The position numbers were made by a program, and so were the translations under genes. From Arthrobacter sp. SPG23 (GTDB lineage Bacteria; Actinomycetota; Actinomycetes; Actinomycetales; Micrococcaceae): 64,000 bases of DNA. The notes under the pieces are model-generated. The model was not told where the DNA came from. It worked only from the letters and a program-made list of their open reading frames with translations, and ran no database searches. Every line of letters starts with the position of its first letter. The stretch's first letter is position 1. Location of the stretch: positions 310,001 through 374,000 of the forward strand of contig NZ_JYCN01000026.1 in NCBI RefSeq assembly GCF_000876655.1, given 5' to 3'. This document shows, piece after piece, positions 51,260 through 63,435 of the stretch.

Positions 51260-51493
51260 CTAACCGATTCGACGGGTGTCAACCTCGTCGTCGTCTTCTT
51301 CCAAATCGTCCGCGTACTTATCCACATAAGCCGAATAATCCGGTTCAACCGGCTCACTCGAGAAACGGCTCGGTGCACGACCCTCAGCGCTCTTCAGCTC
51401 GCGCTGGAGGGCGGTGTAGTCAGTGTTCGGGGAATAGTACTTAATATCCCGAGCCTGCTTGGTAGCTTTTGCCTTTTGACGGCCGCGCCCCAT
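51260..51493 (-). CDS. DUF3073 family small protein
   Basis: The 77-residue protein starts 'MGRGRQKAKATKQARDIKYYSPNTDY', the invariant beginning of the actinobacterial DUF3073 family, followed by an acidic C-terminal part ('DDLEEDDDEVDTRR'). Start ATG 51493 with GGGGG upstream. Its function is not known; it is probably nucleic-acid or ribosome associated, given the basic head (inference). Confidence 0.92.
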   Translation of the reverse strand: MGRGRQKAKATKQARDIKYYSPNTDYTALQRELKSAEGRAPSRFSSEPVEPDYSAYVDKYADDLEEDDDEVDTRRIG

Positions 51494-51774
51494 GGCGTGA
51501 CCCCCTTTTGTACTCGGACCGGAGGTGGTCACCATTGGCGTTAGTGAGGCCCCGGAATGTTTGGTCAATTTGTCGTACACCTAGATTACATGCTTTCAGC
51601 GGTAACTGCGCCCCGGGTCCGGCCTCCGAAGGACGGCAGCCACGTTTGCGCAGGTCCCGGCCTTCTCCGGTCCCTGGTTTTTCTTCGGTAGAGTCGTTTG
51701 AGCGACTCCACGCCAGCGGCCGCAGCCACGGGCTCCTGCGGGGAAAAAGGACGCCGGGAAGGGTGAATCTTCAC

Positions 51775-52467
51775 GTGAACGACGAGAACGCAACGGGCAC
51801 CAGCGCCATGAACCGCACGACATCCGCGGACGGCTCAACGCCGCCGGTGGTTCCGCCTCCGCCTGCCCGGCCCCCCACCAGCAGCCTTCCCATCCAGCCG
51901 CCTGCCGCGACACACAAACCCGCCCAGGACGCGGCCGAGCCGAATCAGACCCTGTCCAAGGTTGGTTTCGTGGTGGGCGGACTTGTGGTCCTGGGGCTGC
52001 TCATCTGGTGGCTGGCCTCCCTTATTGCGGGCGTCAACGAGCAGGCCGCCAACCAGCCCCCGGCCCCGGTTGCCACGGAGACGTCGCAGTCCCCGCAGCC
52101 AACCAGGAGCCAGCTTCCCCAGGACGGCGTGAGCGCCCTGGACTACCAGTTGGGCGACTGCTTCGAGAACTTCGATCCCGAAGCTACGGAATCACGGGTG
52201 GTGGCCTGCACCAGCGGCCACTCGGCACAACTTGTTGCCCTGTACCGGTATCCGGAATCGGACTCCTACCCGGGCATCGCAGCACTGCGGCAGAAGGGCC
52301 GCGAGATCTGCCAGGACGCCGGCCTCACCGACGCCGTGGCAAACTACGTCCTCATGCAGCGCAACGCCTACCCGAGCGACACCAGCTGGGAGAAGGGCGA
52401 CCGGCGGGTGGACTGCTACGTCACAGCGGACAAGGGCAACATCATTATGGAATCGCTGATCCCGTAG
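51775..52467 (+). CDS. Membrane-anchored septum-formation-like protein
   Basis: About 230 residues. The start is uncertain: GTG at 51775 (GGAAGG 12 bases before), GTG at 51763 or ATG at 51808 are possible. A proline-rich cytoplasmic head ('PPVVPPPPARPPTSSLPIQPP') is followed by one membrane helix ('VGFVVGGLVVLGLLIWWLASLIAGV') and an outer domain with four cysteines ('YQLGDCFENF', 'VACTSGHSAQLVALY', 'EICQDAG', 'RRVDCYV'), as in the Septum_form family (PF13845) of actinobacteria. Its role in division is an inference from the family name. Confidence 0.8.
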   Translation: MNDENATGTSAMNRTTSADGSTPPVVPPPPARPPTSSLPIQPPAATHKPAQDAAEPNQTLSKVGFVVGGLVVLGLLIWWLASLIAGVNEQAANQPPAPVATETSQSPQPTRSQLPQDGVSALDYQLGDCFENFDPEATESRVVACTSGHSAQLVALYRYPESDSYPGIAALRQKGREICQDAGLTDAVANYVLMQRNAYPSDTSWEKGDRRVDCYVTADKGNIIMESLIP

Positions 52468-52495
52468 CCCTTCCGCCGCGTAGCCTTTCCTCCGC

Positions 52496-55153
<2,658 letters not shown>

Positions 55154-55185
55154 AGAGAGCTCCTTTCGGGGATAGATCAACTCTT

Positions 55186-55212
55186 AAAGTTGAGTGTACA
55201 TGACTCAACTTT
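55186..55212. promoter_or_regulatory. HAIR element, HspR operator of clpB
   Basis: AAAGTTGAGT (55186-55195) and its exact complement (55203-55212) flank 7 bases. The core TTGAGT-N7-ACTCAA is the HspR (HAIR) consensus of actinobacteria, where HspR represses clpB and dnaK. The hspR gene itself is not in the window. Confidence 0.9.
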
Positions 55213-55319
55213 GCAGACGGGCCCTACGGTCCATGTTTGCCGACGGCGAAATGGCTGTCTAGGGGCAATCGGCCCCCGTGCGGCGCGCAGCACGGGGGCC
55301 GATTCAGGACGCTTGGCGA

Positions 55320-56135
55320 TCAGGACGGGGCGACGCCCGTGATGACTGCGATCCAGCCCAGATGGCGCGAGAGGGCGGCATGGTCGTTGTAGAGGCCGGC
55401 GAACCCGGACGGGTTGCCGCCCGGCAGGACGCTCGACGTCGACAGCACGCCGACCAGCTTCCCGGCGACAACGAGGGGCCCCCCGGAGTCCCCTGATAGC
55501 GGGTGCCCCGTCCGGGACTGCGTCCTGACCGACAAGCCGCCAACAGCGTCCGAGCCCTGACCCGATACGGTCACACCGGCAGCCTTGATCTGGAAGGACA
55601 TGGCCCCCGACCCCTCGGCCTGGTCGCCCCAGCCAAACACCCGCCCGGCCGAGCCGCGCGCGGGGAAGTTCCGGGAGAGGCTGGCGTATTGTCCGGCGTG
55701 CGGGGCGGAGAGCTTGAGCAGCAGCACGTCGCCCGCCGGCGAGGGATACCGGGCAGCAACTGTCCGCACCGTGCCCCCGACCCCCAGGTAGGGGGTGCCG
55801 AGGCGGACGGACTGAAGCCTGGCAGAGTCGCAGTGCCTGGCAGCAATCACCCACTCCGCTGAAATCTGGCTGCCGGCGCAACCAACCCTGGCGCCGGCGG
55901 CGTCGTAGGCGATCTGGACGGCGAAAGGGGCGTCAGATATGGCCACAGCCTCGCCGCCGGCAATGTCCGTGGCCGCCGGACCCGGGTCCTGCGGACCGGA
56001 AGCCGGAAAAGTGGAGGCCGGCGGACCGGGCACTGGCGAACCGAATGCCGGCGCCGAGGGCAGCCCCAGGAGAAGCGCGACGGCGAAGATCACCCGTGGA
56101 GCGCGGCGACCCTGGAACTTCAGGCGACAACGCAT
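55320..56135 (-). CDS. Secreted trypsin-like serine protease
   Basis: The 271-residue protein starts at ATG 56135 (a GTG two codons earlier is possible) with a signal peptide ('RVIFAVALLLGLPSAPAFG') and a Pro/Ser-rich pro-region. The chymotrypsin-fold triad is visible: His in 'WVIAARHCD', Asp in 'AGDVLLLKL' and Ser in 'GHPLSGDSGGPLVVAG'. 'IAGGEAVAISDAPFAVQIAY' marks the mature N-terminus. The target protein is unknown. Confidence 0.9.
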   Translation of the reverse strand: MRCRLKFQGRRAPRVIFAVALLLGLPSAPAFGSPVPGPPASTFPASGPQDPGPAATDIAGGEAVAISDAPFAVQIAYDAAGARVGCAGSQISAEWVIAARHCDSARLQSVRLGTPYLGVGGTVRTVAARYPSPAGDVLLLKLSAPHAGQYASLSRNFPARGSAGRVFGWGDQAEGSGAMSFQIKAAGVTVSGQGSDAVGGLSVRTQSRTGHPLSGDSGGPLVVAGKLVGVLSTSSVLPGGNPSGFAGLYNDHAALSRHLGWIAVITGVAPS

Positions 56136-56345
56136 TTTCACATGGTAGGACTGCGGCCCGGGAAACGTTAGCCCCGCAGGGGGCATGCAGGAGGGCGGCT
56201 CCCCCAAGGAACCGCCCTCCGGCTGGCATGGGACCCGGCGCACAGCATGCGCACGGCCCGACACGCAGGAACTTTCTTGGTGGACCGCCGCCCGCGCGGG
56301 GCGGACAGGCGGTCCGGTGAAGACACTACAGAGATTTCACGCACA

Positions 56346-56361
56346 TGTCACGAACATGACA
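56346..56361. promoter_or_regulatory. Short dyad upstream of the CMD gene
   Basis: TGTCA (56346-56350) and TGACA (56357-56361) flank 6 bases just before the likely start, where a repressor would act. The rest of 56136-56378 holds nothing I recognise. Confidence 0.35.
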
Positions 56362-56378
56362 AGATCGGTCATACCGCC

Positions 56379-56906
56379 ATGGGTATTCTGGGAGCCATGG
56401 ACCAGACTCATGAAGCGGGCAACCCCACCACCCAGCACATCTTCATCGACAAGGAAAGCCCCGCCGTCTGGCGCGCGCTCAACGGACTCGGCCTGAAGGC
56501 GAGGGAAGCCGCCGACGAAGCCGGTATCGGCAGGGCGCTGACCGAGCTGCTCAACGTCCGCATCTCGCAGATCAACGGCTGCGCCTACTGCCTGAACATG
56601 CACGTTGCGGATGCCCTCAAGAAGGGCGAAACCACCCAGCGCCTCGCCGTGCTCGCCGCCTGGCGGGACACCGCGTTATTCACGGACAAGGAACGGGCGG
56701 CGCTGGCCTTGGCCGAGTCCATCACCACCCTTCCTGACGCCCACACGCGTGAACGGGAGGACGCCTACGCGCGGCAGCACCTGAGCGCGGCCGAATACTC
56801 GGCGGTGAGCTGGCTGGTGATCACCATGAACGCTTTCAACCGCGTGTCCATCACCAGCCAGCACCCCGTGCGGCGCGACGCCAAGGATGAATCCGGGACG
56901 CGTTAG
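56379..56906 (+). CDS. Carboxymuconolactone decarboxylase/AhpD-family protein
   Basis: The 175-residue (or 169-residue, if from ATG 56397) AhpD-like protein has the redox motif 'GCAYCLNMHVADALKKGE' (C-x2-C-x3-H), preceded by 'TELLNVRISQING' and followed by 'ERAALALAESIT'. Such proteins are peroxidase-like or dehydratase-like thiol enzymes. Next to oxidases that make H2O2, an alkylhydroperoxidase-like job would fit, but this is inference. Neither start has a good ribosome-binding site. It converges on choline oxidase with a 4-base overlap. Confidence 0.85.
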   Translation: MGILGAMDQTHEAGNPTTQHIFIDKESPAVWRALNGLGLKAREAADEAGIGRALTELLNVRISQINGCAYCLNMHVADALKKGETTQRLAVLAAWRDTALFTDKERAALALAESITTLPDAHTREREDAYARQHLSAAEYSAVSWLVITMNAFNRVSITSQHPVRRDAKDESGTR

Positions 56907-58486
56907 GAAGCCTGTGCCCGCGCGGCTTTCACCAGCTCCGCGCAGCGCTCCCCGATCATCATGGTGGTGATGTTCGGGTTCACCGTGGTCAGCTCCGGCA
57001 TCACCGAGGCATCCGCAACGCGCAGTCCGGTCACTCCCTTGACCCGCAGTTCAGGATCCAGCGGGGACATCGCATCGTCCGTCGCGCCCATCCTGACGGT
57101 TCCCGCCGGGTGGTAGACCGTGTTGTGGGTCTTGCGGATGTAGTCCGTGATTTCCGCATCGCTCTGGATGGCCTCACCGGGATAGAGCTCCTTGCCCGCC
57201 CATTCGGCCATGGCCGGCTGGGCCACGATTTCCCGGGCCTTGCGGATGCCGGCAATCATCACGCGCATGTCGTGCGGGTCGGTGAAGTACCGCGGATCCA
57301 CCTTGGGCTTGTCCCGGTAGTCTCGGCTGCGGAGCCGGACCGTCCCGCGTGACCTGGCGTGCGTGACGTTCGGCGTCAGGCAGAAGCCGTTGTCCGTCGT
57401 CGGGAAGCCCTGGCGCAGGGTGTGCATGTCGAAGGGCACTGAACCGTAGTGGAACATCAGGTCCGGCCGGTCCAGGCCTTCTTCGGTGGTGGTGAAGATC
57501 CCGATTTCCCACCACTGGGTGGACGTCTCCGGCATGGGCTTCCTGGCTTCCCACTGGATGACGCCTTCGGGGTGGTCCTGCAAGTGTTCGCCCACTCCAG
57601 GGGAATCGGAGCGGACCGGGATGCCGAACTCTTCCAGCTGAGCGGCCGGGCCGATCCCGGAAAGCATCAGCAGCTTGGGCGAATCAATGGCGCCGGCGGA
57701 CAGGATCACCTCGGACCGCGCATTGAGGGTGTGGGTCTTCCCGAAGGAATTGTCCACAACGTCCACGCCGGTGCACCGGTTGTCCGCCGTGAACTTCAGC
57801 TCGCGGGCCCGGAGCCCGGTCAGCAGGGTGAAGTTCGGCCGGTCCACCACGGGGTGGATGTAGGACACGGACGACGACGATCGGGTGCCGTCTGCGCGGC
57901 GGTTGATCTGGAAGAAGTTGGCGCCGTTGATCACGGTTTCGCCGGAGTTGAAGCGCACGCGGGGAATCCCGGTTTCCTCGCAGGCGTCCAGCAGGGCGCG
58001 GCCGCAGGGGTCCTCCGCCGGGACGTTCATCAGGTGGACGGGGCCGCTGTCGCCGTGGTGCGGCGCGTCGGGGCCGGCGTCCTCGTTGGTCTCCAGGTGC
58101 TTGTACAGGCGGTAGGCGGTCTTGGCGTTCCAGCCGGTGGCGCCGAACTTCTGCTCCCACTCGTCGATGTCCTCGCGTGGCGCCCAGAAGGCGATGCACG
58201 AGTTGTGGCTGGAGCAGCCGCCCATCACCTTGGCGCGGGCGTGGCGCATGAAGGAGTTGCCGTTTTCCTGCTCCTCGACGGGGTAGTCCCAGTCGTAGCC
58301 GGATTCCAGCAGTTCCATCCACCGGTCCAGCTGCAGGATGGCATCCACGCCGCGGTCGTCCGGTCCCGCCTCCACGAGGGCCACTTCCACCGAAGGGTCC
58401 TCGCTCAACCGGGAGGCCACGGCAGCACCCGCGGACCCGCCGCCGATGACGATGTAGTCGAAATCAGTCTTGCCCAGTGCTGTCAT
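56903..58486 (-). CDS. codA: Choline oxidase
   Basis: The 527-residue GMC flavoenzyme oxidises choline in two steps to glycine betaine with two H2O2. 'GGCSSHNSCIAFWAPREDIDEWE' carries H94, equivalent to the covalent FAD histidine H99 of the Arthrobacter globiformis enzyme. 'RARAKVMGG'-type context, 'LSGIGPAAQLEEFG', 'THNTVYHPAGTVRMG' and 'TTVNPNITTMM' (catalytic His and Asn) match that enzyme throughout. It is the last gene of the BetT-BetB-CodA set, 4 bases after betB, with start ATG 58486. The window thus has both this oxidase and a separate choline dehydrogenase. Confidence 0.95.
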   Translation of the reverse strand: MTALGKTDFDYIVIGGGSAGAAVASRLSEDPSVEVALVEAGPDDRGVDAILQLDRWMELLESGYDWDYPVEEQENGNSFMRHARAKVMGGCSSHNSCIAFWAPREDIDEWEQKFGATGWNAKTAYRLYKHLETNEDAGPDAPHHGDSGPVHLMNVPAEDPCGRALLDACEETGIPRVRFNSGETVINGANFFQINRRADGTRSSSSVSYIHPVVDRPNFTLLTGLRARELKFTADNRCTGVDVVDNSFGKTHTLNARSEVILSAGAIDSPKLLMLSGIGPAAQLEEFGIPVRSDSPGVGEHLQDHPEGVIQWEARKPMPETSTQWWEIGIFTTTEEGLDRPDLMFHYGSVPFDMHTLRQGFPTTDNGFCLTPNVTHARSRGTVRLRSRDYRDKPKVDPRYFTDPHDMRVMIAGIRKAREIVAQPAMAEWAGKELYPGEAIQSDAEITDYIRKTHNTVYHPAGTVRMGATDDAMSPLDPELRVKGVTGLRVADASVMPELTTVNPNITTMMIGERCAELVKAARAQAS

Positions 58487-58490
58487 GCGC

Positions 58491-59981
58491 TCAGTTCCCT
58501 TCTGAGGTGCGGTCCGCGAACCAGCCCGTCACCTGCGGATCGATGTTGTGATAGACGTGCTTGGCTTCCTGGTATTCGGCCAGGCCAGTGGGGCCCAGTT
58601 CGCGTCCGACGCCGGACTGGCCGAAGCCGCCCCACTCCGCCTGCGGCAGGTAGGGGTGGAAATCGTTGATCCAGATGGTGCCGTGGCGCAGCTTGCGGGC
58701 CACCCGCTGGCTCTTGCCGGCATCCTGGGACCAGACGGCGCCGGCCAGGCCGTAGTGGGTGTCATTGCCCAGCCGTACGGCTTCTTCTTCGGTGCTGAAG
58801 GTTTCCACGGTGACCACCGGACCGAAGGCTTCGTCCTTGAGCACGGACATGCCGCTGGTGACCTGGTCCAGGACGGTGGGCAGGTAGTAGTAGCCCTTCT
58901 TGAGCTCGCCGTCGCCCCACTTTCCGCCGCAGCGCAGGCGTGCGCCCTCGGCGATGCCCTTGTCCACGTAGGCGGTCACCTTGTCGCGGTGGGCCGCGGA
59001 GATCAGCGGTCCCGTCTCGGCGTCGGGATCGAAGGGGCCGCCCAGGCGGATCTGCTCCGCACGGCGGACCAGCTCGTCCACGAACCGTCCGGCAATGGAT
59101 TCCTCGATGATGAGGCGCGAGCCTGCGGAGCAGACCTGGCCGGAGTGCACGAAGGCGGCGTTGAGGGCGTTGTCCAGGGCGGCGTCGAAGTCGGCGTCAG
59201 CGAAGATGATGTTGGGGTTCTTGCCGCCCAGCTCCAGCGCCACCTTCTTGACTGTGGCGGCCGCCGAAGCGGCGATGGTCTTGCCGGTTTCCAGTCCGCC
59301 GGTGAAGGAGACCAGGTCAACGTCCGGGTTGCCGGAGAGCACGGAACCCACGGTCTTGCCGTCGCCCAGGACGAGGTTGGCGACGCCGGCGGGCAGTCCC
59401 AGCTCTTCCAGGACCTGCATCATCAGGATGGCGGTGTGGGGCGTCAGTTCGCTGGGCTTGAGCACGAAGCTGCAGCCTGCCGCGAGCGCCGGGGCGATCT
59501 TCCAGGCGGCCTGCAGCAGCGGGTAGTTCCAGGGGGCGATCAGCGCGCAGACGCCCACGGGCTCGTATTCGATCCGGCTGACCACGGTGCTGCTGCCCGC
59601 ATCCACCAGCCGTCCGGAGTCCTGGCCGGCGATCTTGCCGAAGTACTCGAAGCAGTTGGCGATGTCGTCCATGTCGATTTCGCTCTCCACCAGGCGCTTG
59701 CCGGTGTCCAGCGTTTCGGCGCGGGCGAACTCGTCCTTGCGCTCCCGAAGCCTTGCGGCGACGCGCAGCAGGAAGGACCCGCGTTCCAGGGGCGGAACGC
59801 CGGCCCATTCGCCGCCGTCGAACGCCGCCCGCGCTGCTGCCACGGCGCGGACCGCGTCATAGGCATTGGCCTCGGACACGACGCCGGCCAGCTCGCCGTC
59901 GGCCGGGCAACGGATCTCCCGGGTGCCGCCGTCGGACGCTGCACTCCAGGTGCCGCCGATGAATAGCGTTGCGGTGGTCAT
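58491..59981 (-). CDS. betB: Betaine aldehyde dehydrogenase (copy 2)
   Basis: The 496-residue paralogue of the gene at 34776 has 'LIAPWNYPLLQAAWKIAPALAAG', 'KVALELGGKNPNIIFADADF' and the catalytic Cys in 'VHSGQVCSAGSRLIIEES'. It starts at ATG 59981 after GCAGGAGG; the start overlaps the transporter stop by 4 bases, so the longer frame is rejected. Choline oxidase can do the aldehyde step itself, so this enzyme may mop up aldehyde that leaves it. Confidence 0.93.
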   Translation of the reverse strand: MTTATLFIGGTWSAASDGGTREIRCPADGELAGVVSEANAYDAVRAVAAARAAFDGGEWAGVPPLERGSFLLRVAARLRERKDEFARAETLDTGKRLVESEIDMDDIANCFEYFGKIAGQDSGRLVDAGSSTVVSRIEYEPVGVCALIAPWNYPLLQAAWKIAPALAAGCSFVLKPSELTPHTAILMMQVLEELGLPAGVANLVLGDGKTVGSVLSGNPDVDLVSFTGGLETGKTIAASAAATVKKVALELGGKNPNIIFADADFDAALDNALNAAFVHSGQVCSAGSRLIIEESIAGRFVDELVRRAEQIRLGGPFDPDAETGPLISAAHRDKVTAYVDKGIAEGARLRCGGKWGDGELKKGYYYLPTVLDQVTSGMSVLKDEAFGPVVTVETFSTEEEAVRLGNDTHYGLAGAVWSQDAGKSQRVARKLRHGTIWINDFHPYLPQAEWGGFGQSGVGRELGPTGLAEYQEAKHVYHNIDPQVTGWFADRTSEGN

Positions 59982-62161
59982 TTCGCTGCCTCCTGCGTTT
60001 CGAAGTCTGATTCCCAATTGTCTTTGGCCACCTGGTCCTCGACCAGGACGGTGTTGCCCGGCGCTGCACGGTTCAGGTGCAGGAATTCCAGGTGCTGTTC
60101 GTAGTGGTCCAAGACATCCGTGATGACCTGTTCCTTGGTGTACCCCATGAGGTCGTAACCGTGGCTGCCCTCCAGGGAAAACACTTCCATCCGGTAGTAG
60201 TGGTCGTCCGGGTCGGCCCGCCTGGTGGCGTAGGACGGCGTCTCGTACTGCACCGGGTAGATCTGGTACTTGAAGGGCCGCTCCTCCCCCATGGCAAGCT
60301 GCAGGTCCACGCTGTCGATCCCGCAGGACTCCACGGTGGACACCGAAAGCACGGTCTCGGCCCCCTGGGCCTTCAGTTCCTCGCTGACCTCCCGCAGCGC
60401 CGGCACGGCAACGGCTTCGACGAACCGCGTGGTCTGCCGGCGGCCGGGATAGCTCATGGCCCGCGTGAGGCGCTGGCGCCAGCTGCGGCCGCCGCGCGGA
60501 TCGCCCGCACGGCCGGTGATGATGCCCGGCAGGCTGGCGCGGTAGCTGTCGTTGAGCGAGTTTTCCACCCGCAGCGCCTTGTACAGCCCCAGCATGATGA
60601 ACACCAGGAGCAGGGACAACGGCAGGCCCATCACAATCGTGGCATTCTGCAGGGTGGCCACCCCGCCCACCATCAGCATGGCGAGGGTCAGCAGGCCGGT
60701 GGCAACCGCCCAGAACACGCGCATCCATTCGGGACCGTCGGCGTCGGCGTCCTTCAGGTGGGAGGTGAAGTTGGCCATCACCAGTGCCCCCGAATCCGCG
60801 GAGGTCACGTAGAACAGCAGCCCTGTGAAGGTGGCGACGGCGGCCGTCACCGGTACGCCGGGGTACTCGGCGAGCAGGCTGTAGAAGCCGCGTTCGGGGT
60901 AGCTCATGGCGGCCTCGCCAAAAGCGGCGTTGCCGTTCATGATCAGGTCGATGCTGGAGTTCCCGAACACGGAGATCCACAGCAGGATGAAGAGGAACGG
61001 CACGGTCATGGTGCCGAGCACGAACTGGCGGATGGTCCGGCCGCGGGAGATGCGCGCCAGGAACAGGCCCACGAACGGCGCCCAGGCGATCCACCAGGCC
61101 CAGAAGAACAGGGTCCAGGCATTCAGCCAGTCGGTGGGCCGGTCGTAGGCGAAGGTGTCCAGGGTCATGGCCGGGAAGCGGCTCATGACGTCGCCGACGT
61201 TCTGCACAATGCCGTCCAGCAGGAAGCTGGTCTTGCCGGTCACCAGCACGAACAGCATCAGGGCCACGGCCAAGATCACGTTGAGTTCGGACAGACGCCG
61301 GATGCCCTTCTCGACGCCGGACACCACCGAGACGGTGGCCATCACCACGGACAGCGCGATCAGGCCGATCTGCACGGCGAGGTTCTCCGGGATGCCGAAC
61401 ATGAAGTTCAGGCCGTAGTTGAGCTGGACCACGCCAATGCCCAGCGAGGTGGCGATGCCGAAGATGGTGCCGAGCAGGGCGGCGATGTCCACGGCATGCC
61501 CCAGCGGGCCCTCGATCTTCTTGCCGAAGATCGGGTAGAGCGCAGAGCGGATGCTCAGCGGCAGGTTGTGGCGGTAGGCGAAGTAGCCCAGGGCCAGCCC
61601 CATCAGCGCGTAGAGGGCCCAGCCGGTGAGGCCGTAGTGGAACAGGGTCCAGACCAGCGCCTGCCGCGCGGCCTCCGCGGTGCCGCCTTCGCCCTGCGGC
61701 GGGGCAAGGTACTGGCTGACCGGTTCGGACACGGAGAAGAACATCAGGTCGATGCCGATGCCGGCGGCGAACAGCATGGCAGCCCAGGTGAACATGCCGA
61801 ACTGGGGCTTGGAATGGTCCGGGCCCAGCTTGGTCTTGCCCACCCGCGATAGCGCGGCCACAAGGACGAACACCACCACGGCTGTGACGATCAGGAAGTA
61901 GTACCAGCCCATGTTGGTGGACACCCAGCCCACCATGGAACCGATGACGGCCTCGGCGTTGTCCTTGGCGAGGATGGACCAGAGTGCGATTCCCACCACG
62001 CCCGTCGCCGAGCCGAAAAAGACGGTTTTGTTGACCCGCGTGGTGCGTTCCGGTGCGGCGTCCGGCGCCGGGGATGCGCCTGGTGGTGAGCCGGTGCCCG
62101 CGGCGGGCGATGCGACTGCTGCCCCGGCTGCGTCCGGGCGCGCTGTGGAGTTGTGGCTCAT
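59978..62161 (-). CDS. betT: BCCT-family choline transporter (BetT type)
   Basis: The 727-residue transporter starts at ATG 62161, with GGGA upstream (ATG 62170 is an alternative). The N-terminal 45 residues are Ala/Pro-rich and cytoplasmic. The BCCT core has 'AAGIGIDLMFFSVSEPVSQYLAPP' and 'LFFWAWWIAWAPFVGLFLARISRGRTIRQF'. The long C-terminal domain of about 180 residues ('FVEAVAVPALREVSEELKAQG' to the end) is the osmosensing tail typical of choline transporters BetT. First gene of the BetT-BetB-CodA operon. Confidence 0.93.
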   Translation of the reverse strand: MSHNSTARPDAAGAAVASPAAGTGSPPGASPAPDAAPERTTRVNKTVFFGSATGVVGIALWSILAKDNAEAVIGSMVGWVSTNMGWYYFLIVTAVVVFVLVAALSRVGKTKLGPDHSKPQFGMFTWAAMLFAAGIGIDLMFFSVSEPVSQYLAPPQGEGGTAEAARQALVWTLFHYGLTGWALYALMGLALGYFAYRHNLPLSIRSALYPIFGKKIEGPLGHAVDIAALLGTIFGIATSLGIGVVQLNYGLNFMFGIPENLAVQIGLIALSVVMATVSVVSGVEKGIRRLSELNVILAVALMLFVLVTGKTSFLLDGIVQNVGDVMSRFPAMTLDTFAYDRPTDWLNAWTLFFWAWWIAWAPFVGLFLARISRGRTIRQFVLGTMTVPFLFILLWISVFGNSSIDLIMNGNAAFGEAAMSYPERGFYSLLAEYPGVPVTAAVATFTGLLFYVTSADSGALVMANFTSHLKDADADGPEWMRVFWAVATGLLTLAMLMVGGVATLQNATIVMGLPLSLLLVFIMLGLYKALRVENSLNDSYRASLPGIITGRAGDPRGGRSWRQRLTRAMSYPGRRQTTRFVEAVAVPALREVSEELKAQGAETVLSVSTVESCGIDSVDLQLAMGEERPFKYQIYPVQYETPSYATRRADPDDHYYRMEVFSLEGSHGYDLMGYTKEQVITDVLDHYEQHLEFLHLNRAAPGNTVLVEDQVAKDNWESDFETQEAAK

Positions 62162-62358
62162 TGGTCCCATTTCAGTTTTTGAGGCTGCGGTCCAGACGCC
62201 GGGTCTCCCGGCCGCGCTGTTGCGCGCGGAAGCGGGAGCCAGGCGTCGTGTTGAGTCTGGCTTGGCTTTCGACGCTACCAACGCGGTCCGGCGCACCCCC
62301 AAGTTTTATGAGACTACTCACGCGTTTGGTGCCGTTTGCGGCGCTTTGTGGGAGTTTG
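62162..62358. other. Upstream region of the BetT operon
   Basis: This stretch between betT (minus strand) and modC (minus strand) has no credible gene. I see no clear promoter or BetI-type operator. A GC-rich dyad-like CGCGCGCAACAGCGCGG lies near 62221. Confidence 0.4.
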
Positions 62359-63435
62359 CTAGGCAGGGTAAACGGCCACCGCGGCCGCCTTGATCACGAA
62401 GTAGACAGTCATTCCCGGCGCCAGTCCCAGATCCGCGGAGGCGGCGGGAGTGATATCGGCGGACATCCCGCCGGCCCGGACCCTGATCTGGTCTCCATGC
62501 TGCTCCAGGTCCGTGACGGTGACGGCGAACGAGTTCCGCGGACTGCCGTGCGCGTCCGTCAGGAACACGGAAACGGCCGACGGCGGGAAGGCTGCTACGC
62601 CGGGCTGCCCGGCCGTGCCGGCGGGCCCGGTACCGTCCGGGAGGGCTTGCTCGTCCTGGTGCCCGGCCACCTCGCTGCCCTCTGCAGTCCGGATCCCGGT
62701 GGCGGTGAGGATTCCGGAAATGAGGTTGAGCCCGGCCAGCCCGGCAGCGAACCGGCTCCGGGGCCGCTGCAGCACCTGCCGGGTGGGCCCTTCCTCGGCG
62801 ATCCTGCCCTCCTCGAGGACGATCACCCGGTCGGCCAGCATCAGGGCGTCCAGGACGTCGTGGGTGATGATGATGGCGCGGCGCCCGGCCAGGACCTTCT
62901 TCAGGAGCCTGCGGAGCAGCGGTGCGGCGTGGATGTCCAGGGCTGCCATGGGCTCGTCCAGCAGCAGCATTTCGGGGTTGGCAGCGAGCGCCCGTGCGAC
63001 GGCCACGCGCTGGGCCTGGCCGCCCGAGAGTTCCGCAGGGCGCCGGGCTTCGAGGTCCGCTGCATCCACCGCGGCCAGCCACGTCCGGGCCGACTCGCGG
63101 GCCGCCTTCCTTGCCGTCCCGGTGCTGCGGGGCCCGAAGGCCACGTTTTCCAGGGCGCTGAGGTGCGGGAACAGCAGGGGTTCCTGCGCGAGCAGGGCTG
63201 TGCCGCGGCGGTGCGGGGCAGTCCACGTGGTGGCGCCGCCGTCGAGGTCGAACAGCACTTTTCCGTCGATTTCGGCCCGGCCGGTATCCGGCCGCAGCAG
63301 CCCGGCGATCACGTTGAGGAGGGTCGATTTCCCGGCCCCGTTGGGGCCGAGCACCGCAACGGTTTCTCCGGGCGCGAGGTTCAGGCCGACGTCGAACCCG
63401 CGGGCACCCACGGTTGCCTGCATGTGGAAGGTCAC
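62359..63435 (-). CDS. modC: Molybdate ABC transporter ATP-binding protein
   Basis: The 358-residue ATPase has Walker A 'AVLGPNGAGKSTLLNVIAG', signature 'ELSGGQAQRVAVARALAANP' and Walker B 'MLLLDEPMAALD'. The C-terminal third (about 280-358) looks like a TOBE/Mop molybdate-binding domain ('VTVTDLEQHGDQIRVRAGG'), typical of ModC. It overlaps the upstream permease by 4 bases. It would provide molybdenum for the FdhF-like enzyme. Confidence 0.9.
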   Translation of the reverse strand: MTFHMQATVGARGFDVGLNLAPGETVAVLGPNGAGKSTLLNVIAGLLRPDTGRAEIDGKVLFDLDGGATTWTAPHRRGTALLAQEPLLFPHLSALENVAFGPRSTGTARKAARESARTWLAAVDAADLEARRPAELSGGQAQRVAVARALAANPEMLLLDEPMAALDIHAAPLLRRLLKKVLAGRRAIIITHDVLDALMLADRVIVLEEGRIAEEGPTRQVLQRPRSRFAAGLAGLNLISGILTATGIRTAEGSEVAGHQDEQALPDGTGPAGTAGQPGVAAFPPSAVSVFLTDAHGSPRNSFAVTVTDLEQHGDQIRVRAGGMSADITPAASADLGLAPGMTVYFVIKAAAVAVYPA